Shown here one piece after another: positions 6,518-12,075 of a stretch of 12,075 nucleotides of DNA. Location of the stretch: NCBI GenBank assembly GCA_946482045.1, contig CAMLPZ010000116.1, positions 1 through 12,075 of the forward strand, in the 5' to 3' direction. Source of the stretch: an uncultured Asticcacaulis sp. Its GTDB lineage: Bacteria > Pseudomonadota > Alphaproteobacteria > Caulobacterales > Caulobacteraceae. Position numbers and translations under genes: made by a program. The notes beneath the pieces were generated by a model. That model was given only the letters and a program-made list of their open reading frames with translations. It was not told where the DNA came from and searched no databases. Numbering within the stretch: the first letter of the stretch is position 1; each line of letters opens with the position of its first letter.

Positions 6518-6534
6518 TGGGGCCCGAGGCCCCA
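6518..6534. repeat. Hairpin after gcrA without T-tail
   Basis: TGGGGCC-CGA-GGCCCCA is a perfect 7-bp GC-rich stem with a 3-base loop, 13 bp after the gcrA stop and 17 bp before the intrinsic terminator. It could stabilise the mRNA 3' end or pause polymerase. Confidence 0.55.
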
Positions 6535-6551
6535 GGTCTTCCAATCAAAAG

Positions 6552-6588
6552 AAACCCCTCGCCTTTTTGGGCAAGGGGTTTTTCTTTT
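6552..6588 (+). terminator. Rho-independent terminator of gcrA
   Basis: AAACCCCT (6552-6559) pairs with AGGGGTTT (6574-6581), and GCC (6561-6563) pairs with GGC (6570-6572), with one C-A mismatch between and a T-rich loop. TTTCTTTT continues after the stem. A textbook terminator on the + strand. Confidence 0.88.
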
Positions 6589-6622
6589 GCATAAAAGGTT
6601 GTGGGGTCGCGCCCGCCATCAC

Positions 6623-6663
6623 TAGATCGGAATGATTTTAGGTGGAAACATCATTCCGATCTA
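6623..6663. repeat. Perfect 14-bp inverted repeat
   Basis: TAGATCGGAATGAT (6623-6636) and its exact reverse complement (6650-6663) flank a 13-base loop. A T5 run follows at 6666-6670 on the + strand. It appears to be the left half of a composite intergenic repeat whose right half is the hairpin at 6679-6726. Confidence 0.75.
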
Positions 6664-6678
6664 AGTTTTTGCTTTGTC

Positions 6679-6726
6679 GCGATATTTTGGCGAAAACCGC
6701 TGACACTTTTCGCCATATCGCTCTAG
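6679..6726. repeat. Intergenic palindromic repeat, copy A (downstream of apaG)
   Basis: GCGATAT (6679-6685) pairs with ATATCGC (6715-6721) and GGCGAAAA (6689-6696) with TTTTCGCC (6707-6714). A TTT bulge lies on the left side, with the core AAAACCGCTGACACTTTT, and the element ends in GCTCTAG. The same core recurs at 7205-7253 and 10344-10385. It lies just past the apaG stop and could form the 3' end of the apaG mRNA. Confidence 0.75.
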
Positions 6727-6729
6727 TCT

Positions 6730-7125
6730 TCAGTTCAGGACACGGCCAGGATCGGGCAGGTCCAGTGAGAAGGTCGGGATGATCACCTTCAGCGGCGCAC
6801 CGTCTTCGCGGACGAAGACATAATAACCGCTCATCGAACCCGACGGCGTCGGCAGCGGACACCCCGACGTATAGGTATATTTCTGGCCCGGCTGCAGGCG
6901 CGGCTTCTGGCCGACCACGCCTTCGCCATTGACCTTATGCGCGCGGCCGAAGCCATCGGTGATCGTCCAGTGACGCGTCTTCAGCTGCACCACTTCGTCG
7001 GACGAATTGCGCATAGTGATGTGATAGGCCCAGGCGAATTGATCCGGGCCGTAGTCATGCCGCCCGGACGCCAGATACTCGACCTCGACGCTGATGGTTA
7101 TGCCGTGACTGGTATGACTATACAC
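6730..7125 (-). CDS. apaG: Co2+/Mg2+ efflux protein ApaG (DUF525 family)
   Basis: This 131-residue protein matches ApaG in length and pattern: a beta-sandwich (fibronectin-III-like) single domain with ITISVEVEYL (9-18), AWAYHITMRN (31-40), LKTRHWTITDGFG (48-60), the glycine motif GEGVVG (67-72), and PGQKYTYTSGCPLPTPSGSMSGYY (79-102). The family is linked genetically to cobalt/magnesium tolerance in enterobacteria, but its biochemical role is uncertain. There is no signal or membrane segment. The start is GTG at 7125, preceded by GGAGA 11 bases upstream, a somewhat long spacing; no ATG lies upstream in frame. The gene stands alone between two copies of an intergenic repeat, divergent from dcd. 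Confidence 0.94.
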   Translation of the reverse strand: MYSHTSHGITISVEVEYLASGRHDYGPDQFAWAYHITMRNSSDEVVQLKTRHWTITDGFGRAHKVNGEGVVGQKPRLQPGQKYTYTSGCPLPTPSGSMSGYYVFVREDGAPLKVIIPTFSLDLPDPGRVLN

Positions 7126-7159
7126 GATCGGGAAGTTCTCCTTTGAAGCCTCATCTTGC

Positions 7160-7184
7160 CCGGAAAGTGGCAGCCACTTTCCGG
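7160..7184. repeat. Perfect 11-bp hairpin in the apaG-dcd intergenic region
   Basis: CCGGAAAGTGG (7160-7170) and CCACTTTCCGG (7174-7184) flank a 3-base loop. On the - strand it ends 18 bp before the apaG ribosome-binding site region, so it may sit in the apaG 5' leader. It also forms the left part of the copy-B composite repeat. Confidence 0.65.
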
Positions 7185-7204
7185 CGCGAGACTCTTATTT
7201 TATC

Positions 7205-7253
7205 GCGCTTTTTAATCCAAAAACCGTTTCACACTTTTTGGAAAGCGCTCTAG
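7205..7253. repeat. Intergenic palindromic repeat, copy B (upstream of apaG and dcd)
   Basis: GCGCTTT (7205-7211) pairs with AAAGCGC (7242-7248) and CCAAAAA (7217-7223) with TTTTTGG (7235-7241). There is a TTAAT bulge on the left and the core AAAACCGTTTCACACTTTT. It ends in GCTCTAG as copy A does and has the same orientation. Confidence 0.75.
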
Positions 7254-7356
7254 ATTGCCCGGCCACCGCCCTCGCAGCATATTAATCAATTCGCCGCGAC
7301 GCACAAAGTTTTTGTTGGACGCGTGCGCCCACAAGTTAAGAGACAAGCCACATTTC

Positions 7357-8421
7357 ATGACCGCCACGACCCTGATCGCGGACCCTGTCGCAGCCACTGC
7401 CGACCAGAAACACGGCATCCTGCCTATGCAAAGCCTGGCCGAACTGGTCGAGCAGGGCGTCGTCAGAAGCCAGACCCCGCTTGACCACGACCAGATTCAG
7501 CCGGCCAGCATCGACCTGCGCCTCGGCACCCGGGCGTGGCGCGTCCGCGCCTCTTACCTGCCGCGCGGCCGCAAGGTGTCCGAGCGCCTGCCCGACGTCG
7601 TCATGCACGAGATGGACCTGTCGAAAGGCGCGGTTTTCGAATCCGGCTGCGTCTACATCGCCGAGTTGCAGGAAAGCCTGCATCTGCCCGCCGGCATCTC
7701 TGCCCGCGCCAATCCGAAATCGTCGACGGGTCGCGTCGACGTCTTCGTGCGCCTCCTGTCAGACTATGGCGATCTGTTCGATGATGTCGCACCTGGCTAT
7801 ACCGGCCCGATCTACGTCGAAATCGCGCCCCAGACCTTCTCGGTGCTGGCCCGCACCGGCACCCGCCTGAACCAACTGCGTATCAAGCGCGGCAATTCGC
7901 CCAAGCTCTACACCGCCGACTGCGGCGTTGACCTGACGGGTGACCTGGTCGGTTATCGCGCACGCCGCCACGCCGGCGTTATCGACCTCGACAATATCGA
8001 CGGCCACGACCCCAGAAAGTACTGGGAGCCGCTGTACCAGAACAACGGGCAGCTCCTGCTCGATCCGGGTGAATTCTATATCCTGGCGTCGAAAGGCGCC
8101 GTCGAAATCCCCGTCATGGAAGCGGCCGAAATGCTGCCGATCGACCCCAGTGTCGGCGAATTCCGCGTCCACTATGCCGGCTTTTTCGATCCGGGCTTCG
8201 GCACGGACGAAGCCGGCGCCAAGGGATCGCGCGGCGTGCTCGAAGTCCGCTGTTTCGACACGCCCTTCCTGCTGGAAGACGGCCAGACCGTCGCGCGCCT
8301 GGTCTATGAACCCCTGACCGAACGCCCGGTCCAGCTCTATGGCCAGAGCGGTTCGCACTATCAGGGCCAGGGGCTGAAGCTATCCAAGCACTTCCGGCCA
8401 TGGGACGGCACGCATCCGTAA
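7357..8421 (+). CDS. dcd: 2'-deoxycytidine 5'-triphosphate deaminase, long two-domain form
   Basis: This 354-residue protein is about twice the length of the enterobacterial dCTP deaminase (about 190) and matches the long alphaproteobacterial form. It contains two dUTPase/Dcd-like units. The first has IQPASIDLRLG (47-57), NPKSSTGRVDVF (119-130), GYTGPIYVEI (148-157) and LNQLRI (171-176). The second has LLDPGEFYILASK (234-246), HYAGFFDPGFG (272-282) and GVLEVR then FLLEDGQTVARLVYEPL (293-320). The SSTGR sequence corresponds to the catalytic Ser/Arg region of canonical Dcd, and Glu155 and Glu296 align with the catalytic glutamate position. The enzyme deaminates dCTP to dUTP, supplying dUMP for thymidylate synthesis. 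I chose ATG 7357; an in-frame TTG at 7255 lies next to the copy-B repeat and is unlikely. The ribosome-binding site is weak. A terminator hairpin follows at 8545. Confidence 0.93.
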   Translation: MTATTLIADPVAATADQKHGILPMQSLAELVEQGVVRSQTPLDHDQIQPASIDLRLGTRAWRVRASYLPRGRKVSERLPDVVMHEMDLSKGAVFESGCVYIAELQESLHLPAGISARANPKSSTGRVDVFVRLLSDYGDLFDDVAPGYTGPIYVEIAPQTFSVLARTGTRLNQLRIKRGNSPKLYTADCGVDLTGDLVGYRARRHAGVIDLDNIDGHDPRKYWEPLYQNNGQLLLDPGEFYILASKGAVEIPVMEAAEMLPIDPSVGEFRVHYAGFFDPGFGTDEAGAKGSRGVLEVRCFDTPFLLEDGQTVARLVYEPLTERPVQLYGQSGSHYQGQGLKLSKHFRPWDGTHP

Positions 8422-8457
8422 CCGCTTCAATAACAATATCATAGCAATGCCGTGATT

Positions 8458-8484
8458 AGGGTTGACGCATGCGTCTCTAACCCT
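8458..8484. repeat. Large interrupted palindrome between dcd and the antiporter gene
   Basis: AGGGTT (8458-8463) and AACCCT (8479-8484) enclose a perfect 12-bp palindrome GACGCATGCGTC (8464-8475), with a 3-base bulge TCT on the right. It lies 120-145 bp before the antiporter start. It could be an operator or a 3'-end structure of dcd; no T-tail follows. Confidence 0.55.
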
Positions 8485-8518
8485 GAAAGTGCAATCAATC
8501 CGCAATCTTAGCTGTTCG

Positions 8519-8535
8519 CGCATGTAACACATGCG
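8519..8535. repeat. Second inverted repeat upstream of the antiporter gene
   Basis: CGCATGT-AAC-ACATGCG has perfect 7-bp arms. It shares GCATG with the palindrome 45 bp upstream, so both may be sites for one dimeric regulator. Confidence 0.45.
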
Positions 8536-8544
8536 TTTGCCGCT

Positions 8545-8562
8545 CCGGCTTAAGCCGGTTTT
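8545..8562 (+). terminator. Putative terminator after dcd
   Basis: CCGGC-TTAA-GCCGG is a perfect stem-loop within a 14-bp palindrome, followed directly by TTTT and, after a short interruption, CCTTTTCTGTTT. It lies 124 bp past the dcd stop and 40 bp before the antiporter start. Confidence 0.6.
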
Positions 8563-8602
8563 GCGGGCCTTTTCTGTTTCACCCGAACTCTAAAGGCCAG
8601 GC

Positions 8603-10327
8603 ATGGACCACCACAACATTTCCCTGATCACCACCCTTGCGTCCGGTTTCGGCCTGGCGCTTGTCCTCGGTTTTCTGGCGGCGCGCGTAAAGCTGCCACC
8701 GCTGGTCGGCTACCTGCTGGCCGGCATTCTGGTCGGGCCGTTTACGCCTGGCTTCGTTGCCGACGGCCAAATCGCCGCCCAGCTGTCGGAAATCGGCGTC
8801 ATGCTATTGATGTTCGGCGTCGGCCTGCACTTCTCGCTCGATGACCTGATGTCGGTGCGCAAGATCGCCCTGCCCGGCGCCATCGTGCAGATGTCGCTGG
8901 CCACGCTGCTCGGCATGGCGCTGACCATGGGCCTGTGGGGCTGGGCGTTCGGACCGGCGCTGGTCTTCGGCCTATGTCTATCGTGCGCCAGCACCGTCGT
9001 GCTGCTCAAGGCGCTTGAAGCCGCCGATGCCACCGAAACCATGAATGGCCGCATCGCGATCGGCTGGCTGGTTGTCGAAGACCTTGTGACCGTGCTTGTC
9101 CTGGTCCTGCTGCCGCCCCTGGCCCATATCCTCAACGCCGGCGCGGTTCAGGGAGCCGGTCACGCGGCTCCGGCGCAGAATCTCTGGGTATCCATTGCTA
9201 CGACCCTGCTTAGCGTCGGCGCCTTTATCGCCCTGATGCTCTTGGTCGGCCGCAAGGTCATGCCGTGGCTCCTGTGGCAGGTCGCCAAGACTGGCTCGCG
9301 CGAATTGTTCACCCTGTCGGTTATCGCGGCCGCCATCAGCATCGCCTGGGGCGCGTCAGAGCTGTTTAGCGTATCGTTTGCCTTAGGCGCCTTTTTCGCC
9401 GGTATGGTCATGCGCGAGTCGAAATTCAGCCACCGCGCCGCCGAAGAGTCGCTGCCCCTGCGCGACGCCTTTTCGGTACTGTTCTTCGTCTCGGTCGGCA
9501 TGCTGTTCGACCCGATGGTTTTGCTGAACAAACCCGTCGAGGTCCTGGCGGTAGTGGCCATCATCATTGCCGGCAAGGGGCTGGCCGCCGCCGCTCTGGT
9601 CCTCGCCTTCCGCTACCCGCTCAATACCGCCCTGATGGTCGCCGCCAGCCTGGCGCAGATCGGGGAGTTCTCCTTCATCCTAGGGGGCTTAGGCGTCAGC
9701 CTGGGCCTGTTGCCACAGGAAGGCATGAACCTGATCCTGGCCGGCGCGCTGATTTCGATCGCCATCAACCCGTTCATATTCAACGCCATGAAGCCGATCG
9801 GCGCCTGGGCGCTCAAGCACTCCAAAACCGTTCGCAGGATGGAAGAAAGAGTCGAGCCTCTGGCCGAACTACCGACCGCGACCGAGGACCGTTATCTGAA
9901 AGGCCAGGTCATCCTGGTCGGCTATGGCCGCGTCGGCAAACGCATCGCCGAAGCGCTCGACACGCAGGGCATTGCCTATGTCGTCGTCGATCAGAACCGT
10001 GAGCGTATCGAGGATCTGCGCAACAATGGCAAGGCAGCCGTCTATGGCAATGCCGCCGAACCCGTCGTGCTGGCTCAGGCGCACGTGCTAAACGCCGCCA
10101 TGCTGGTCATCGCCACGCCCGACCTTTTGCACGTCCGCCAGATGGTCGATACCGCCCGCAGGGTCAATCCCGGCATCGAAGTCGTGCTGCGCACCCACAG
10201 TGAGGGCGAGGTCCAGTTTCTCAGAAGCGAGAAGCTGGGCGCAGTCTTCTTCGGCGAGGAGGAATTGGCCAAGGGCATGACCCGGCATATTCTTGAGCGG
10301 TTTGCACCCAAACCTGCCGCCGCATAA
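8603..10327 (+). CDS. YbaL/Kef-type cation:proton antiporter (CPA2) with RCK domain
   Basis: This is a 574-residue inner-membrane protein. Residues 1-400 form the CPA2 Na+/H+ exchanger domain with about 12 hydrophobic segments: VKLPPLVGYLLAGILVGP (29-46), FGVGLHFS near 71-78, SCASTVVLLKAL (127-138), GWLVVEDLV (154-162) with Asp160 in the usual ion-binding position, and AQIGEFSFIL (351-360). Residues 434-550 are a TrkA-N/RCK nucleotide-binding domain with the Rossmann motif GYGRVGK (440-446) and VVDQNRERIEDLR. The order and length match E. coli YbaL more closely than KefB or KefC. It likely exchanges K+ (or Na+) for protons under control of a nucleotide bound to RCK. The ATG at 8603 is preceded by AAAGG at suitable spacing. 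It is monocistronic and followed by an intrinsic terminator. Confidence 0.92.
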   Translation: MDHHNISLITTLASGFGLALVLGFLAARVKLPPLVGYLLAGILVGPFTPGFVADGQIAAQLSEIGVMLLMFGVGLHFSLDDLMSVRKIALPGAIVQMSLATLLGMALTMGLWGWAFGPALVFGLCLSCASTVVLLKALEAADATETMNGRIAIGWLVVEDLVTVLVLVLLPPLAHILNAGAVQGAGHAAPAQNLWVSIATTLLSVGAFIALMLLVGRKVMPWLLWQVAKTGSRELFTLSVIAAAISIAWGASELFSVSFALGAFFAGMVMRESKFSHRAAEESLPLRDAFSVLFFVSVGMLFDPMVLLNKPVEVLAVVAIIIAGKGLAAAALVLAFRYPLNTALMVAASLAQIGEFSFILGGLGVSLGLLPQEGMNLILAGALISIAINPFIFNAMKPIGAWALKHSKTVRRMEERVEPLAELPTATEDRYLKGQVILVGYGRVGKRIAEALDTQGIAYVVVDQNRERIEDLRNNGKAAVYGNAAEPVVLAQAHVLNAAMLVIATPDLLHVRQMVDTARRVNPGIEVVLRTHSEGEVQFLRSEKLGAVFFGEEELAKGMTRHILERFAPKPAAA

Positions 10328-10343
10328 GTTATTTCGTCTGCCG

Positions 10344-10385
10344 CGATGTCTAAGCGGAAAACCGCTCACACTTTTCGGCACATCG
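10344..10385. repeat. Intergenic palindromic repeat, copy C
   Basis: CGATGT (10344-10349) pairs with ACATCG (10380-10385) around GAAAA/TTTTC. The core AAAACCGCTCACACTTTT differs from copy A by one base. It lacks the final CTCTAG, having GGTC instead, and so looks like a diverged or truncated copy. Confidence 0.7.
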
Positions 10386-10388
10386 GTC

Positions 10389-10420
10389 AAAGGGGCCGCC
10401 TCAACGACGACCCCTTTTCT
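10389..10420 (+). terminator. Terminator of the antiporter gene
   Basis: AAAGGGG (10389-10395) pairs with CCCCTTT (10411-10417) across a 15-base loop, followed by TCTTATTTC on the + strand. It abuts the stop of the convergent Yip1-type gene, so it may serve both directions, though the - strand lacks a T-run. Confidence 0.55.
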
Positions 10421-11628
10421 TATTTCGCCAGGCTTTCGGCGCGGCTAAGGTCGACACCATCGACCACGCCTTTAATCGTGGCCATATCGACATTGTCGCC
10501 ATGGGCTTCGATGCTGATGCGCGGCACCAGCAGGACGGAATAGCTCCCGCTCTTGGCGGTGTTGTCGTATTCTTCAGAGACGACCCGGCCGTTGTTTGAC
10601 ACGATCTTCTTATAGCCCGTTTCTGTCGTTTCGTTGCTGTTGACGTTAAAGGCGCCGGCCATCGCGGTCAGTCCGCCCATACTGCCCAGGTCACTGATCT
10701 CGACCCGGACCGTGCCGCCACCAACATTATAGCTGGCCTTCGCACCGGAAACGGCGACACCGCCGGTCTGGTTGGCTTCGGTGCTGGTATCCGAGCGAGC
10801 TGCGCCCCGGTAGTTTTCCGGCAGCAGAGCCAGAAGCTGGGCCGGATCGACCGTCTTCACGTTGGCCTGTCCGGCCTGCATGGCGGAAGCCTGAGCTTCC
10901 ATCTGCTTGGCCGCCTGCTCCATCTTGTTAAGGTCCACAGATCCCATGCCCGGGACGACCGCTGTGCCGACAGCCGCGCCCGTGGCGCCCGTTGCCGCGC
11001 CGCTCAGGAAGCCGCCCGGCATGCCAAACCTGTAGATCGGCGTGGACACCAGACCTGCGATGAACCACAGGACAATCATGATGATGACCGTCACCGCTGT
11101 ATAGCCGACCGCCTTGTCCTTGGGCACATTCATCAGTTTCGGCAGGCCGACATACAGCAGATAGATGCTGTAAAGACCCAGTATACCCAGCATGCCCAGC
11201 GGCGGAAGAATAGCGAAAATACCGGCCAGCCATCCCGCCGTTCCCGAATAGGCCGCAACCTTGAACGCCTGCAGCTGATTCTTCTGGCCACCGAATGACG
11301 GCGCCAGGGCGTCGATCACCAGTCCCATGACAAACACCATGACGAGTGCCAGGACGAACTGGACGACCGCTCCGGTGGCAGCCCATAACAGAGGGGTTTT
11401 GTAGCTAATCAGGCCGGGGATGCCGATGCCGAACACACTTGTGCCGATGGCGCTGGCGATCGGACCGATAGCGGCCAGAGGAATGATGTAGCCGAGATAG
11501 AGCGACTTGATATCCGCCGGCTCGGTGGCGATGACATCCCAGGTGGGAGACGGCTTCAACAGAATGTTCTTGACTCGGTCGATCAGCGGCGGCGCGGGCT
11601 GGGATGGCTTCGATACGGTTTCGGACAT
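10420..11628 (-). CDS. Yip1-family membrane protein with C-terminal soluble domain
   Basis: This is a 402-residue protein. Residues 12-200 match the bacterial Yip1 domain: LIDRVKNILLKPSPTWDVIA (15-34) is the typical opening, then five hydrophobic segments at about 42-65, 80-108, 125-141, 143-165 and 176-196. A Gly/Ala-rich linker (205-228) and a Met/Gln/Ala-rich, probably helical stretch (233-254) follow. The last about 145 residues form a separate soluble domain starting AQLLALLPENYRGA and containing VRVEISDLGSMGGL and GYKKIVSNNGRVVSEEYDN. I do not recognise that domain as a named family. Its side of the membrane depends on topology and is uncertain. The ATG at 11628 has a GGGAG ribosome-binding site seven bases upstream. 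It converges on the antiporter gene. A leader hairpin lies about 60-95 bases upstream of the start. Function is unknown beyond membrane localisation. Confidence 0.85.
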   Translation of the reverse strand: MSETVSKPSQPAPPLIDRVKNILLKPSPTWDVIATEPADIKSLYLGYIIPLAAIGPIASAIGTSVFGIGIPGLISYKTPLLWAATGAVVQFVLALVMVFVMGLVIDALAPSFGGQKNQLQAFKVAAYSGTAGWLAGIFAILPPLGMLGILGLYSIYLLYVGLPKLMNVPKDKAVGYTAVTVIIMIVLWFIAGLVSTPIYRFGMPGGFLSGAATGATGAAVGTAVVPGMGSVDLNKMEQAAKQMEAQASAMQAGQANVKTVDPAQLLALLPENYRGAARSDTSTEANQTGGVAVSGAKASYNVGGGTVRVEISDLGSMGGLTAMAGAFNVNSNETTETGYKKIVSNNGRVVSEEYDNTAKSGSYSVLLVPRISIEAHGDNVDMATIKGVVDGVDLSRAESLAK

Positions 11629-11684
11629 GACAACTCCCGGTGTGGAGACGCATCCGGATCAAATCGACGCCCGGCATGCGTAAC

Positions 11685-11724
11685 AAAAAAGCTATGACGC
11701 CGGGGCTGAGCCCCGTTCTGCGTC
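11685..11724 (-). terminator. Terminator-like hairpin in the Yip1-gene leader
   Basis: On the - strand CGGGGC-TCA-GCCCCG (11715-11701) is extended by GACGC/GCGTC arms (11724-11720 with 11700-11696), with a 4-base bulge. TTTTTT (11690-11685) follows five bases later. It lies upstream of the Yip1-type gene on the same strand, with no - strand gene before it in the window, so it could be an attenuator or merely a structured leader. Confidence 0.4.
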
Positions 11725-11751
11725 GCGACTGATACGCATACCAACGCCTTA

Positions 11752-11763
11752 TCGTGATCACGA
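11752..11763. promoter_or_regulatory. 12-bp perfect palindrome between divergent genes
   Basis: TCGTGATCACGA lies about midway in the 238-bp gap between the Yip1-type gene and the DUF3034-like gene. It is a candidate operator; no regulator is identified. It does not match the CRP/FNR consensus spacing. Confidence 0.3.
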
Positions 11764-11866
11764 AACTTCCCACTGGGCAAGGCATTGCTTTTTTATTTCA
11801 CTATCAATCCAACCTTAAATCCTATGGGTTAGAGAGATTGCAGTTCATCTTCTGTGGATTGCCGTC

Positions 11867-12075
11867 ATGGTCTCCCGTTTTCCCGCCGCCGTTCTTGTCC
11901 TGTCCGTTCTTGCCGTTCTGGCCACCGCCGGATCGGTAAGTGCACAGTCCATCACCGGCAGCGGTAAGCTGCTGCTGACCGGCGGCGTGAGCCAGATCGA
12001 AGGTTCTGCCGGCGGCGGTCTGACGCCATGGGCGGTCATCGGCGGATACGGCTCGGCGCGCCAGATCGGCGCCAA
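11867..12075 (+). CDS. DUF3034-like secreted protein, N-terminal part
   Basis: The gene runs off the right edge; 69 residues are visible. It starts with a clear signal peptide (MVSRFPAAVL, hydrophobic core, GSVSAQ) with cleavage likely after SVSA. The mature N-terminus, SITGSGKLLLTGGVSQIEGS then AGGGLTPWAVIGGYG, matches what I know of the DUF3034 family, proteins of unknown function thought to be exported, possibly outer-membrane beta-barrels. The ATG at 11867 gives the signal peptide; no convincing ribosome-binding site is seen. It is divergent from the Yip1-type gene. Confidence 0.75.
   Translation, partial: MVSRFPAAVLVLSVLAVLATAGSVSAQSITGSGKLLLTGGVSQIEGSAGGGLTPWAVIGGYGSARQIGA

Noticed and set aside
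6623..7253. Insertion sequence or MITE carrying apaG
   Set aside because: No transposase, no terminal inverted repeats enclosing the unit and no target-site duplication are visible; the flanking elements are direct copies of a dispersed hairpin repeat.
7255..7356. TTG start extending dcd into the copy-B repeat region
   Set aside because: The extension is not conserved-looking, begins immediately after a hairpin repeat, and a good ATG exists at 7357.
7759..8358. 199-codon - strand frame inside dcd
   Set aside because: Shadow of the dcd coding frame with no ribosome-binding site or recognisable motif.
1..12075. Defence system, CRISPR array, toxin-antitoxin pair or prophage
   Set aside because: No regularly spaced repeats, nucleases, helicases, integrases, phage structural genes or paired small toxin genes were seen on either strand; the genes are mainly ordinary core functions.

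Overview
The window comes from an alphaproteobacterial chromosome, most likely a member of the Caulobacterales (Asticcacaulis/Caulobacter-like). The reasons are a full-length GcrA cell-cycle regulator, the long two-domain alphaproteobacterial dCTP deaminase, an ApaG, a DUF3034-type protein, high GC content, and intergenic hairpin repeats carrying the AAAACCG-(5-6 nt)-ACACTTTT core that I associate with alphaproteobacterial genomes. The genus is inference; no rRNA or other decisive marker is present.

Layout from left to right. (1) The 3' half of kdsA (KDO-8-phosphate synthase, + strand) converges with an SDR-family dehydrogenase (- strand). The two stop codons sit inside one perfect 16-bp palindrome. 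(2) A TonB-dependent outer-membrane receptor is divergent from the SDR gene. (3) A two-gene operon follows, encoding an ArsR-type repressor and an SRPBCC/AHSA1 protein that overlap by ATGA. Its promoter lies between two matching palindromic operators and predicts a leaderless mRNA. (4) tRNA-Gly(CCC) with encoded CCA, and upstream of it a LacI-family repressor, both on the - strand. (5) A 380-bp intergenic region carries DnaA-box-like and CtrA-like sites and leads into gcrA (+). (6) A region rich in hairpins holds the gcrA terminator and two composite repeat elements that bracket apaG (-). (7) The dcd gene (+) is followed by a stack of three inverted repeats and then a YbaL/Kef-type cation/proton antiporter with an RCK domain (+). 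(8) A third repeat copy and a terminator are followed by a convergent Yip1-family membrane protein (-) with an extra C-terminal domain. (9) A leader hairpin with a T-run and a 12-bp palindrome separate it from a secreted DUF3034-like protein that runs off the right edge (+).

Most genes are monocistronic core genes for envelope sugar synthesis, cell-cycle transcription, nucleotide supply and ion homeostasis. The only clear operon is arsR-SRPBCC. I see no prophage, insertion sequence, CRISPR array, toxin-antitoxin or defence system. The interest lies mainly in regulatory architecture: the double-operator leaderless promoter, replication and cell-cycle factor sites before gcrA, the repeats flanking apaG, and a possible attenuator before the Yip1 gene.
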